Shown: positions 1 to 6,146 of the stretch, in pieces
Position numbering within the stretch: position 1 is the stretch's first letter
Layout: each line of letters begins with the position of its first letter
Source of the DNA: Thermococcus paralvinellae
Lineage (GTDB): Archaea; Methanobacteriota_B; Thermococci; Thermococcales; Thermococcaceae
DNA length: 8,091 nt
Direction: 5' to 3'
NCBI GenBank assembly: GCA_015662175.1
Contig: DQUR01000176.1
Coordinates: 1 to 8,091, forward strand
Program-made: the position numbers and the translations under genes
The notes under the pieces: generated by a model
Told to the model about the DNA's origin: nothing
The model's database searches: none
Seen by the model: only the letters and a program-made list of their open reading frames with translations

Positions 1-425
1 GCCAAAAGCAGTTCTTCGCTCATAAACAGTGAGACTTCCCTATTTGAGCCTATCTGAGCATAGGCATTTCCTGAAGAGAACGCTCCAATGACAAAGCTCA
101 AAGTTGCTAAACCGATCAGATACACCACAACTATGAAGTCTCCAACGAAGTTTATTGAGCTGGGCAACAGTGTTGGGACCATTAGATAAGCCGTCAAAAC
201 TGCTGTAAAAGTTACATAAGGAGCGAGCTTGTAGAGTGATTTAACAGAATCTTGAGGTTCAATTGTAGGTCTCTTGAAGAGCTTTATCAGGTCCCACCAT
301 GTCTGGAATATTGATGGCCCTTGCCTGTTCTGCAAACGTGCCCTAATTTTCCTCTCAAAGCCGTCCACAATTGGGGCAAAGAGTAGGGCAAATGCTAAAT
401 TGATCACTATGAAAATGACGCTCAT
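1..425 (-). CDS. Group 4 hydrogenase membrane subunit, NuoH/HycD/EchB type (partial, C-terminus outside window)
   Basis: This is the N-terminal 141 residues of a membrane subunit of an energy-converting hydrogenase; the gene continues past the left edge. Residues 1-20 form a first transmembrane helix. It is followed by the family hallmark around residues 22-36 (GFERKIRARLQNRQGP), the conserved arginine-rich loop ending in GP that NuoH, HycD and EchB share. Further helices lie at about 68-87 and 95-115, and a second hallmark, G-x-x-x-SGNAYAQIGSNREVS, at 114-132. In the family this subunit anchors the soluble hydrogenase module and couples electron transfer to ion movement. The ATG overlaps the TGA of the upstream ion-pump gene in an ATGA arrangement, so the two are translationally coupled in one operon. 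With the CO dehydrogenase genes upstream, it should belong to the CO-linked hydrogenase. The large and small hydrogenase subunits are not in the window. Confidence 0.9.
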   Translation of the reverse strand, partial: MSVIFIVINLAFALLFAPIVDGFERKIRARLQNRQGPSIFQTWWDLIKLFKRPTIEPQDSVKSLYKLAPYVTFTAVLTAYLMVPTLLPSSINFVGDFIVVVYLIGLATLSFVIGAFSSGNAYAQIGSNREVSLFMSEELLL

Positions 426-2329
426 AATCCAACACCTCCCAAAACTACCACCAAGATCACAATCAAGGCCATTGCAAGGGAGAGCATTGAGTTCAAGTCA
501 TGAGATAAAATTTCAAACCTGATTCCCAACATTCTTCCCATCTTTACAACTTTCTGCACAAATACCTTACTAACATCGCCCAAGGCATAAGCTTCACTGA
601 AAGCCTCTGTAAAGTCTCTGTAATATGCGTCGGCTGGCATGCTCACATTGAGATCTTCACTCCTTCCGGTCTTCCAAGTCGACATGACATTGCCTCTTGA
701 CGGAATAAGCAACAGGGCCATTAGTGTTGAAACCAGCAGGAATGCAAAAATTATTATCGGGGAATAACTGCCCGTTTTTGGCACAATAAGGGAAGGATAA
801 CTCACAATTGATATAACTGGGACGCCTATTGATTTCAGGGCTTGTGATATCATTTTCAATGGAACAATGGGGTATACTCCAAATGCTATGCACAGCAAAG
901 CCAAGAGAAGCTGAGGAGCGGACATTAGGATTGGAACTTCCTTTGCATCAATTTCCTTGATTGGAGGTTTTGTGAAAATGGCGGTGAAATACTTTACGAA
1001 AGCTCCAAGAGTCGCAGCACTTATGAAAATCGCAATTATTCCAAAGAGCGAAGTTGTCGGAGAGGAAAGTGTCGAGATGTAAATCATCCATTTGCTCACA
1101 AATCCATTGAGAGGTGGCATACCAGCTATTGCAAGTGAACCTATTAAAGCAGTAAAAGCTGTTAGGGGCATCTTTTTTGCTAGACTTCCTAAATAATTCA
1201 AATCCCTTGTTTCAGTTTCATACATCACTGACCCGGCTGTGAGGAACAGAAGTCCTTTAAAGAGGGCATGATTCATTGTGTGGAAAAGGGCAGCAGCCAG
1301 AGCTATACTTCCAAAGAGCTGATCTCCGTTCGCAAGGAAGTAAATTCCGGCTCCCATGGGTAAAAGGATATACCCAATGTTGTCTATACTTGAAAAAGCC
1401 AATAAACGTTTTGAGTCTTCTTGAAGCAGGGCGTACATTATGCTGAAAAATAGTGTCAGAACTCCAAATACAGCTATTACAATTCCAATCTCTGGCTTTA
1501 ATGGGAAAAAGCTAACGAAAAACCTGAGCAACATGTATATTGGTAGCTTAATCATAATACCACTCAGCAGGGCCGAAACGTTGCTCGGAGCTTCAGGGTG
1601 GGCATCAGGAAGCCATGAGTGGAACGGCACCATGGCCGCTTTAACTCCAAATCCTACGAGCAATGCGAATGTTAATGCGTAAAGCATTTCAGGATGGGCT
1701 GATAGATAATCTGGTAAAATCTTGGCAACCTCGGAATAGTTAGCGTTAAAATCTGTAACTTTGAGGATTATTAACACAACGGCCAATACAAGAAACTCAG
1801 CCCCAGCCTTTGTCATGCAGAAGTATTTGAATGCTGCTTTTACCGCTTTCTCTTCACTCTGTTCAACTGCAACTAAAAACTGTGAAAACAGGCTCATAAG
1901 CTCCCAGAAAATTATGAACCATAGCAGATCCCAACAAATCAGCACGAGATACATGGTCAACAGGAAAATTGGGTAGTTGAAGGTGTAAACACGCATGTCC
2001 TCTTTGTCAGAATACTTCTCCATATACTTGATGCCATAAACCGATGCACAGAGGCTTAAAATTCCCAGTATGAGTAAGAAAAATGCCGAAAGTGAATCAA
2101 CCCTAAAGATTAGCCAGTTGAGGGATGCAAGAAGCGAGGATGAATTAAACAAGTTGTATTTAAGCTCAAGTGTTGTTCTAAAGCCCAAAACTCCGATGTA
2201 TATCATTACTATTGACGCCATTGTTGATAGTGCACTTACAATCTTGAGAATCATTTTTGCTTTTGACAACCCTATCAGCGTTGCCACAGTTAGTATACCA
2301 ATGGGTATTAATAATACCTGACTTTCCAT
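422..2329 (-). CDS. Hydrogenase membrane subunit, NuoL/HyfB/MrpD-type ion-translocating protein
   Basis: A 635-aa polytopic membrane protein of the proton-translocating NADH-quinone oxidoreductase/antiporter family (Proton_antipo_M). It is probably the ion-pump subunit of the CO-linked group 4 hydrogenase. Hallmarks are in the expected order: FWELMSL with the TM5 glutamate at residue 143; K230 in the TM7 region followed by PFHSWLPDAHPEAP (235-248) and K261; the DSKRLLAFSSIDNIGY block (305-320); FHTMNHALFKGLLF (349-362); and the TM12 lysine in SKW (K413). After a hydrophilic stretch (about 545-610) it ends with one more transmembrane helix (about 613-633). This resembles HyfB/HycC-like subunits rather than NuoL with its long lateral helix. 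The ATG at 2329 follows a good GGGGTGA ribosome binding site. It lies 163 bp downstream of the cooT-like gene and overlaps the next gene by 4 bp. Whether it moves H+ or Na+ cannot be told from the sequence. Confidence 0.9.
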   Translation of the reverse strand: MESQVLLIPIGILTVATLIGLSKAKMILKIVSALSTMASIVMIYIGVLGFRTTLELKYNLFNSSSLLASLNWLIFRVDSLSAFFLLILGILSLCASVYGIKYMEKYSDKEDMRVYTFNYPIFLLTMYLVLICWDLLWFIIFWELMSLFSQFLVAVEQSEEKAVKAAFKYFCMTKAGAEFLVLAVVLIILKVTDFNANYSEVAKILPDYLSAHPEMLYALTFALLVGFGVKAAMVPFHSWLPDAHPEAPSNVSALLSGIMIKLPIYMLLRFFVSFFPLKPEIGIVIAVFGVLTLFFSIMYALLQEDSKRLLAFSSIDNIGYILLPMGAGIYFLANGDQLFGSIALAAALFHTMNHALFKGLLFLTAGSVMYETETRDLNYLGSLAKKMPLTAFTALIGSLAIAGMPPLNGFVSKWMIYISTLSSPTTSLFGIIAIFISAATLGAFVKYFTAIFTKPPIKEIDAKEVPILMSAPQLLLALLCIAFGVYPIVPLKMISQALKSIGVPVISIVSYPSLIVPKTGSYSPIIIFAFLLVSTLMALLLIPSRGNVMSTWKTGRSEDLNVSMPADAYYRDFTEAFSEAYALGDVSKVFVQKVVKMGRMLGIRFEILSHDLNSMLSLAMALIVILVVVLGGVGL

Positions 2330-2335
2330 TGCTTT

Positions 2336-2342
2336 TCACCCC
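2336..2342 (-). promoter_or_regulatory. Ribosome binding site of the NuoL-type hydrogenase gene
   Basis: The minus strand reads GGGGTGA six bases before the ATG at 2329. This matches the archaeal anti-Shine-Dalgarno sequence well and fixes the start, which is useful because the gene follows a 163-bp gap. Confidence 0.75.
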
Positions 2343-2360
2343 AATTAGCCTAGATTTTAG

Positions 2361-2374
2361 CAAAGCATGCGTTG
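2361..2374. repeat. Near-perfect 14-bp palindrome
   Basis: CAAAGCATGCGTTG is a palindrome except for one mismatched pair, around a GCATGC core. It sits where a transcript driven by the TATA-like stretch at 2382-2388 would be expected to start, so it could be an operator. This is inference from position; no partner copy was seen in the window. Confidence 0.3.
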
Positions 2375-2375
2375 G

Positions 2376-2417
2376 GTGAAATTTTTATTCATCAAAATCC
2401 ATTGTGAAACTTTTTAT
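2376..2417 (-). repeat. Direct repeat pair in the gap before the hydrogenase genes
   Basis: On the + strand GTGAAATTTTTAT (2376-2388) and GTGAAACTTTTTAT (2404-2417) are identical except for one inserted C, and their starts are 28 bp apart. Read on the minus strand each looks like a TATA-type element followed by TTTCAC. They may be duplicated promoter elements or tandem binding sites; chance in AT-rich DNA is not excluded. Confidence 0.4.
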
Positions 2418-2492
2418 GGAGTGACGTTTAGATATTTTTGCCCAATGTGTCCACTTAAACCTTTGGCGTGCATTGTGGAACAAAAATGGGCA

Positions 2493-2687
2493 TCAAGTGG
2501 AGGCCCTCAAATACACCTTATGGGAGACAAAATCAATATAATCAATCTCGTATCCCTCAAGAACCAACTCTTTGCCGAGTATATCTTTTACGACGATCCT
2601 TCCATTTTTAATCTCAAGTAGGGTTACATCCGTCATAACAACCCTTGCTTTTCCATCCTCAAGAACCACAACTTTTGACTGGCACAT
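2493..2687 (-). CDS. cooT: CooT-family small protein, probable nickel-binding accessory factor of CO dehydrogenase
   Basis: A 64-aa protein beginning MCQSK with the pattern of the CooT family: cysteine at residue 2, a DVTLLEIKNGRIVVKDILG segment (20-38), then the V-x-x-x-G-x-x-I-x-x-IDF-x-x-HK-x-x-L ending (residues 42-60). In Rhodospirillum rubrum CooT is a homodimer that binds one Ni(II) through Cys2 and is encoded in the cooFSCTJ operon. The family is often annotated as a predicted RNA-binding protein. Length and the conserved Cys2 fit. The start codon lies one base after the cooC stop, with its GGTG ribosome binding site inside the end of cooC, so the two are coupled. Its position directly after cooC supports a role in nickel supply to CooS. 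No histidine-rich CooJ follows. The family call is from remembered motifs; a nickel role in this archaeon is inferred. Confidence 0.8.
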   Translation of the reverse strand: MCQSKVVVLEDGKARVVMTDVTLLEIKNGRIVVKDILGKELVLEGYEIDYIDFVSHKVYLRAST

Positions 2688-2688
2688 T

Positions 2689-3495
2689 TTATGACACCTT
2701 TGAACGCTTTTTTATGCTCAATATCCTTTTTGCAAGGGCCTCCACATCTCTATACACTGGAGACTCCTTTGGAATTGCATCGACGCCTTTTCCCTCATTG
2801 TCCACATCGATTATGCTCTCATCGAAGCTTACAAGGTGGTATGGCGTTGAATCCGAGAAAACTTTTGCATAAAGCTGGGAAGCTTTTATGGAATTGCGAA
2901 CTTTATTCATCACGAGTATTACGTTTGATATGTTGAGTTGCTTTCCCATTTCTATGAGCTTCCTCGCTATCAGCAAGGACTTAAGCGTTGGTTCTGTCAC
3001 ACAGACCATAACATCAAATTTTTCTGCCAGCCCTCTTCCGAATACCTCCGCTCCAGCCTCACTATCCACAATAACGATATCCCTTTCAGATAGCAAAACA
3101 TGCAACAAAAATGCCCTAGCGAGAGCCAATGCCGGACATAGGCAACCCTCTTTGCTCTGCTCTATGCTCCCAACCACCACAAGCTTTAGGTTTGGCTTTA
3201 TTGTTATACCATACCGCTCAGCCAAATCATCGACCTTTGGGGTAAGTGAGAATAAAACTCCCCATCCTTCCCCCGGCTTTGCCCCAGTTCTTTCCTCTGC
3301 AAGCTTTTCATTCCGTGAAAGGGGGATGATATTTAAAGCTTCTTCAAATGGAATCCCCAAGCTTTGAGCAAGATTTGGAACTGAGTCCGTGTCCAGGGCC
3401 AGCACGTTATACCCCTTGTCAGCTAAGATATGGGCCAATAAAGCTGAAATAGTGGTCTTCCCAACCCCACCCTTTCCAGCGATGAGTATCTTCAT
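2689..3495 (-). CDS. cooC: CooC-type nickel-insertion ATPase for CO dehydrogenase maturation
   Basis: A 268-aa SIMIBI-class P-loop ATPase of the MinD/CooC family that helps load nickel into the C-cluster of CooS in the cytoplasm. It begins MKILIAGKGGVGKTT, giving the deviant Walker A motif at residues 7-15 with the signature lysine K8. The switch I-like DTDS is at 36-39 (ALDTDSVPN), a CxC motif at C118/C120 (EGCLCP) corresponds to the nickel-binding and dimer-forming CxC of CooC, and Walker B is DIVIVDSEAG (139-148). A VTEPT segment at 166-170 and MNKVR (196-200) are also typical. I chose the ATG at 3495 because the motif begins immediately after it; the open frame reaches 3558, but those 21 extra residues overlap the end of cooS and look unlike protein from this family. 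A G-rich, imperfect ribosome binding site precedes it. It lies 28 bp after cooS and one base before the CooT-like gene. Confidence 0.93.
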   Translation of the reverse strand: MKILIAGKGGVGKTTISALLAHILADKGYNVLALDTDSVPNLAQSLGIPFEEALNIIPLSRNEKLAEERTGAKPGEGWGVLFSLTPKVDDLAERYGITIKPNLKLVVVGSIEQSKEGCLCPALALARAFLLHVLLSERDIVIVDSEAGAEVFGRGLAEKFDVMVCVTEPTLKSLLIARKLIEMGKQLNISNVILVMNKVRNSIKASQLYAKVFSDSTPYHLVSFDESIIDVDNEGKGVDAIPKESPVYRDVEALAKRILSIKKRSKVS

Positions 3496-3523
3496 CCCAG
3501 TGCCCCCACAAAAAAGGAAAAAA

Positions 3524-5419
3524 TCAAACTGGCCACTTGAGCTTCTTCCTCTTCTCAATTATTACATTGTATATCGTTTCCGCCGCTTTCACCGGATCCG
3601 ACTCAACGTAGAACCTGCCTCCAAGGAGATCCTCTATGTCATCCGTGAGGATTTTGGTTACTTTCTGACTTCCAAGGACGGGTGGAACAACGCCCAAGTG
3701 CGTGAAGACACCGCTTGCAACGAAGTAGGTTCCGATTGAAACTGCCTTCTCACTCATCCACTCTGGAGCAGAGCCTGCCACAGGTAGGTCTGAAATGTCC
3801 ACACCCAAGGCATTTGCCAATGCTCCCAGTGTTATTAAGATTCTTGAACAGTCAACACAGCTTCCCATGTGCAGGCATGGTGGAATTCCAAGTGTTTCAC
3901 ATATCGCCCTCAATCCTGGACCTGCCATTTCAGCCGCTTTGGGTGTTAGTAACCCATGCATTGCTGCGGCAATTCCCCAACAACCAGTCCCCACGACCAG
4001 AACATCCCTCTTGATGAGCTCTTTGGCCAGGGTGACGTGACTGAAGTTATGTTTGACTCTTGGGTTGTTACATCCAACAACCCCGACGATTCCCTTTATC
4101 GTTCCATCCTTGAGAGCATTTATCAAGGGATCCAACGTTCCACCTAAGGCCTCAAGTATTGCCTCCACGCTGAATCCGGCAACCAGCTCTACCTTATGCT
4201 CTGGAATGTAGACCTTTGCCGGAACTCTGTTCTTGTAGTTTTCAATAGCGATTTTGACTATTTCTTTGGCTATCTCATCCGCTCTCTCCGGCTTGAATTC
4301 AACGTGTATTGTTCCTGGAATACGGGCCTTTGGCTCGGTTGTTATTATTTTGGTGTGATAGCACGAGGCAACGTCAACCAACGATGGCATTAGACACTGA
4401 TAATCAACTACTACCGCCTCAACCGCACCCGTTATAATTGCCAACTCTTGCATCAGGGCATTTCCAGCGACCTGAACTCCAATTCTCGAGAGAACCTCGT
4501 TCCCAGTACAGCACATTCCAGCAACGTTGACTCCCTTTGCCCCGTATTGCTCTGCCAAGCTCTTCATCTCTTCGCTCTGAGCAACTTCGGCTATCTTCAT
4601 TGAAAGGATCGGGTTGTGACCATGGACAACTATGTTCACCATGTCCTCCCTCAAAACGCCCAGATTTGCAAATGACTTTATGGGCTTTGGTGTTCCAAAT
4701 AGGATGTCGCTCAAATAGGTAGCCATCATTGAGCCACTCCATCCATCAGCCAGTGCAGTCCTTACACCATGCAGTAAAAGGCTAACCGGATCTGCATCAA
4801 CGCCCATGTGTGTTCTGTGCATACATTCACACACTTCCCTGTCGATTGCCCTTGGCAGAACCCCGAGTCTCTCCCAGAGCTTAATCCTCTTCTTAGGTGC
4901 AGTTGCCGCAAGCAATCTCAATGGTTCGTCGTCAGGCTTTCCAAATTCCATTTCAAGGATGTGGGCAACTTCCAATGCAATTTCATTTTCATCCTCTGCG
5001 CTTACGCCCAGGATCTTTGCCAGCTCCCTTAATTTTTCAGTGTCAGTTAGCTTGTATCCCTTAAACTCTCCCTCTGCTGTTCCTTTGAACACGTGGACTA
5101 TGTCCCTTGCATGGTCACTGTGACTGGCGGCACCAGAGGCTATCATTCTTACGATGTTCCTTGCCACTATTGTGTCAGCATCCGCACCACAAACTCCCTT
5201 AGTAGGCCCAGCACCGAATGGATCTATCCTACACGGTCCCATTGTACAGTTCCTGCAGCAAACACCCAAAAGCCCAAATCCACACTGTGGTTGCTGCTCC
5301 AAAAATCTGTGCCAAGCCGTCTTCGCCCCATCTTCTTCGGCCTTTTCAACGAGTTTCCCAACACCAGGAGTTGTGGAAACCTGCTTTGGGGAAACCCTAT
5401 ACCTAATATATTCAACCAT
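3524..5419 (-). CDS. cooS: Nickel-iron carbon monoxide dehydrogenase catalytic subunit CooS
   Basis: A 631-aa anaerobic Ni-CO dehydrogenase of the monofunctional CooS type. It catalyses CO + H2O to CO2 + 2H+ + 2e- as a cytoplasmic homodimer. The N-terminus has the D- and B-cluster cysteines in canonical spacing: C46 and C54 (D), then C55, C58, C63 and C77 (B) in CCRNCTMGPCR and the following VCG. C-cluster ligands are visible as H268 (VVHGHNP), C303/C304 (GMCCTGNE), C342 (DYQCLMPS), C450 (VGCNNP), C480 (GTGCWG) and C521 (HMGSCVDC). Histidines of SHSDHARD (99-106) and K558 (SEKAVSIG) fit the proton-transfer and catalytic residues. No ligand is missing, so the enzyme should be active. An upstream in-frame GTG at 5428 exists, but it lies inside the GGGGGTG ribosome binding site; the ATG at 5419 has ideal spacing and is preferred. 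It is 12 bp after cooF. Confidence 0.97.
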   Translation of the reverse strand: MVEYIRYRVSPKQVSTTPGVGKLVEKAEEDGAKTAWHRFLEQQPQCGFGLLGVCCRNCTMGPCRIDPFGAGPTKGVCGADADTIVARNIVRMIASGAASHSDHARDIVHVFKGTAEGEFKGYKLTDTEKLRELAKILGVSAEDENEIALEVAHILEMEFGKPDDEPLRLLAATAPKKRIKLWERLGVLPRAIDREVCECMHRTHMGVDADPVSLLLHGVRTALADGWSGSMMATYLSDILFGTPKPIKSFANLGVLREDMVNIVVHGHNPILSMKIAEVAQSEEMKSLAEQYGAKGVNVAGMCCTGNEVLSRIGVQVAGNALMQELAIITGAVEAVVVDYQCLMPSLVDVASCYHTKIITTEPKARIPGTIHVEFKPERADEIAKEIVKIAIENYKNRVPAKVYIPEHKVELVAGFSVEAILEALGGTLDPLINALKDGTIKGIVGVVGCNNPRVKHNFSHVTLAKELIKRDVLVVGTGCWGIAAAMHGLLTPKAAEMAGPGLRAICETLGIPPCLHMGSCVDCSRILITLGALANALGVDISDLPVAGSAPEWMSEKAVSIGTYFVASGVFTHLGVVPPVLGSQKVTKILTDDIEDLLGGRFYVESDPVKAAETIYNVIIEKRKKLKWPV

Positions 5420-5425
5420 CAGGAG

Positions 5426-5432
5426 CACCCCC
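5426..5432 (-). promoter_or_regulatory. Ribosome binding site deciding the cooS start
   Basis: The minus strand reads GGGGGTG six bases upstream of the ATG at 5419. The alternative GTG start at 5428 is part of this same site, which argues against it. The site overlaps the last base of the cooF stop codon. Confidence 0.65.
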
Positions 5433-6073
5433 TAATACCACTTAACTTTCGAATAAGCCATGTACAGATCCATTAATCTGACTTTCTCCTCTCCCCTCTT
5501 TTCTTCGCTGACTGGTTTCGTGTATATTAACCCTGGGACCTTTAAACCAGAAATGAATTGTTCTGCCCTATCCCTTCTGATCTCATCCAAAAGTTCCTCC
5601 AAGGTGCCAAACTTTAAAGCCCTGGTTGGGCAAGCTTCCACGCACGCTGGTTCATTTCCCTCTCTTATCCTATCGACACAGAAGTCACACTTGAGAACAA
5701 CCTTGTATTCTGTTTCATACTTGGGATGTCCAAAGGGACATGCCATAACGCACATTAGGCAACCAATGCACTTATTCGAATTCAAGAGGACAAATCCCTC
5801 TTCGCTCTTTTCAATTGCGCCGGTTGGACAGACTCTCTCACAAGGTGCATCTTCACAGTGCTGACATCTCATTGGTACGTTGAAGAAGTCCGCGACAACA
5901 ACCTTTATCCTTGGCTTTGGCGTTGGCTTTTCGAAGATTGCTCCGAAGAGGTTTTTACTCATTGAATGCTCCACAGCACATGCTACCTCACACGAACGAC
6001 AGCCTATGCATTTTTCTGGGTTGATGTAAATGGTCGGTTTCTCCAGATCTGAGTTTATGGGGAGAAAGGACAT
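5432..6073 (-). CDS. cooF: CooF-like electron-transfer protein with four [4Fe-4S] motifs
   Basis: A 213-aa ferredoxin-like subunit that accepts electrons from CooS and passes them to the membrane hydrogenase. Sixteen cysteines form four complete cluster motifs: C22-C25-C28-C32 (KCIGCRSCEVAC), C70-C73-C78-C82 (CQHCEDAPCERVCP), C102-C105-C108-C112 (KCIGCLMCVMACP) and C129-C132-C144-C148 (CDFC...ACVEACP). This is the layout of the HycB/CooF/DmsB family. The last about 60 residues are charged and lack cysteines, which may be a docking tail. No signal peptide is present, so it is cytoplasmic. The ATG at 6073 is preceded by GGGTGA with good spacing. It is the first gene of the coo run, 73 bp downstream of corR and 12 bp before cooS. 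The adjacent cooS makes CooF the best name within a broad ferredoxin family. Confidence 0.93.
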   Translation of the reverse strand: MSFLPINSDLEKPTIYINPEKCIGCRSCEVACAVEHSMSKNLFGAIFEKPTPKPRIKVVVADFFNVPMRCQHCEDAPCERVCPTGAIEKSEEGFVLLNSNKCIGCLMCVMACPFGHPKYETEYKVVLKCDFCVDRIREGNEPACVEACPTRALKFGTLEELLDEIRRDRAEQFISGLKVPGLIYTKPVSEEKRGEEKVRLMDLYMAYSKVKWY

Positions 6074-6079
6074 TGTTAT

Positions 6080-6085
6080 TCACCC
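6080..6085 (-). promoter_or_regulatory. Ribosome binding site of cooF
   Basis: The minus strand reads GGGTGA, six bases before the ATG at 6073, a strong match to the Thermococcales consensus. Confidence 0.75.
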
Positions 6086-6106
6086 AAATTAAAGTTGAAC
6101 ACAAAA

Positions 6107-6114
6107 TTAATAAA
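6107..6114 (-). promoter_or_regulatory. Probable TATA element of the cooFSCT promoter
   Basis: The minus strand reads TTTATTAA within CCATTTATTAATTTTG, 33-40 bp upstream of the cooF start. A transcript beginning about 25 bp downstream would start near 6085, leaving a short leader with the ribosome binding site. It is the best TATA-like stretch in the corR-cooF gap. The call rests on composition and spacing only. Confidence 0.5.
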
Positions 6115-6120
6115 TGGACC

Positions 6121-6139
6121 GTGTTCGGCTAATAGAACA
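6121..6139. promoter_or_regulatory. Inverted repeat upstream of the cooF TATA element, candidate activator operator
   Basis: On the minus strand TGTTC-N8-GAACA forms a perfect 5-bp dyad, with GAACAC at its TATA-proximal end. It lies immediately upstream of the TATA/BRE position, where archaeal activators usually bind. A further copy of the half-site, GAACAC on the + strand at 6097-6102, lies on the other side of the TATA element in opposite orientation to GTGTTC at 6121-6126. The dyad geometry suits a dimeric helix-turn-helix regulator, and the gene next door, corR, encodes one. Binding is inferred. Confidence 0.5.
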
Positions 6140-6144
6140 AAAAA
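6139..6144 (-). terminator. Oligo-T run after corR, possible terminator
   Basis: Two bases after the corR stop codon the minus strand has six consecutive T residues. Archaeal RNA polymerase terminates at such runs without needing a hairpin. It could separate the corQR transcript from the cooF operon, but read-through is equally possible with only six T residues. Confidence 0.35.
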
Positions 6145-6146
6145 TA

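Larger units (their letters stand above)
2330..2492 (-). promoter_or_regulatory. 163-bp gap before the hydrogenase genes, with possible internal promoter
   Basis: This is the only sizeable gap inside the otherwise tightly packed coo-hydrogenase run. It is AT-rich in its middle and holds two TATA-like stretches on the minus strand, ATAAAAA at 2411-2417 and ATAAAAA at 2382-2388. From the second, a start about 25 bp on would fall near 2361, at a near-palindrome, and give a leader of about 30 nt including the ribosome binding site at 2336-2342. An internal promoter that allows hydrogenase expression separately from cooFSCT is therefore possible. No convincing coding sequence was seen here on either strand. 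A short T5 run on the minus strand just after the cooT-like stop (2482-2486) could give weak termination. The promoter itself is an inference from pattern and spacing only. Confidence 0.35.

Noticed and set aside
2471..2491. GAACAAAAA at 2478-2486, similar to the half-site region at 6135-6143 before cooF
   Set aside because: It has no second half-site at the matching distance, so a shared operator before the hydrogenase genes is not supported by the sequence.
2367..2621. An 84-codon + strand frame partly in the 163-bp gap before the hydrogenase genes
   Set aside because: Half of it is antisense to the CooT-like gene, which has a recognisable family pattern; the rest has no promoter-like placement or known domain.
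2888..3367. A 159-codon open frame on the + strand inside cooC
   Set aside because: It is antisense to a gene with clear catalytic motifs, has a serine- and proline-rich composition typical of shadow frames, and has no recognisable domain.
4419..4742. A 107-codon minus-strand frame inside cooS in another reading frame
   Set aside because: It overlaps essential CooS residues, is rich in Trp, Arg and Gly, and resembles a frame-shadow of cooS.
5093..5476. A 127-codon + strand frame across the cooS-cooF junction
   Set aside because: It is antisense to the N-terminus of cooS and the end of cooF, with no ribosome binding site or family resemblance seen.
6121..6139. A classic T-N11-A LysR box in the cooF dyad
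   Set aside because: A T-N11-A pair can be found there, but the dyad itself has an even-length centre and different symmetry, so I report it only as an inverted repeat.
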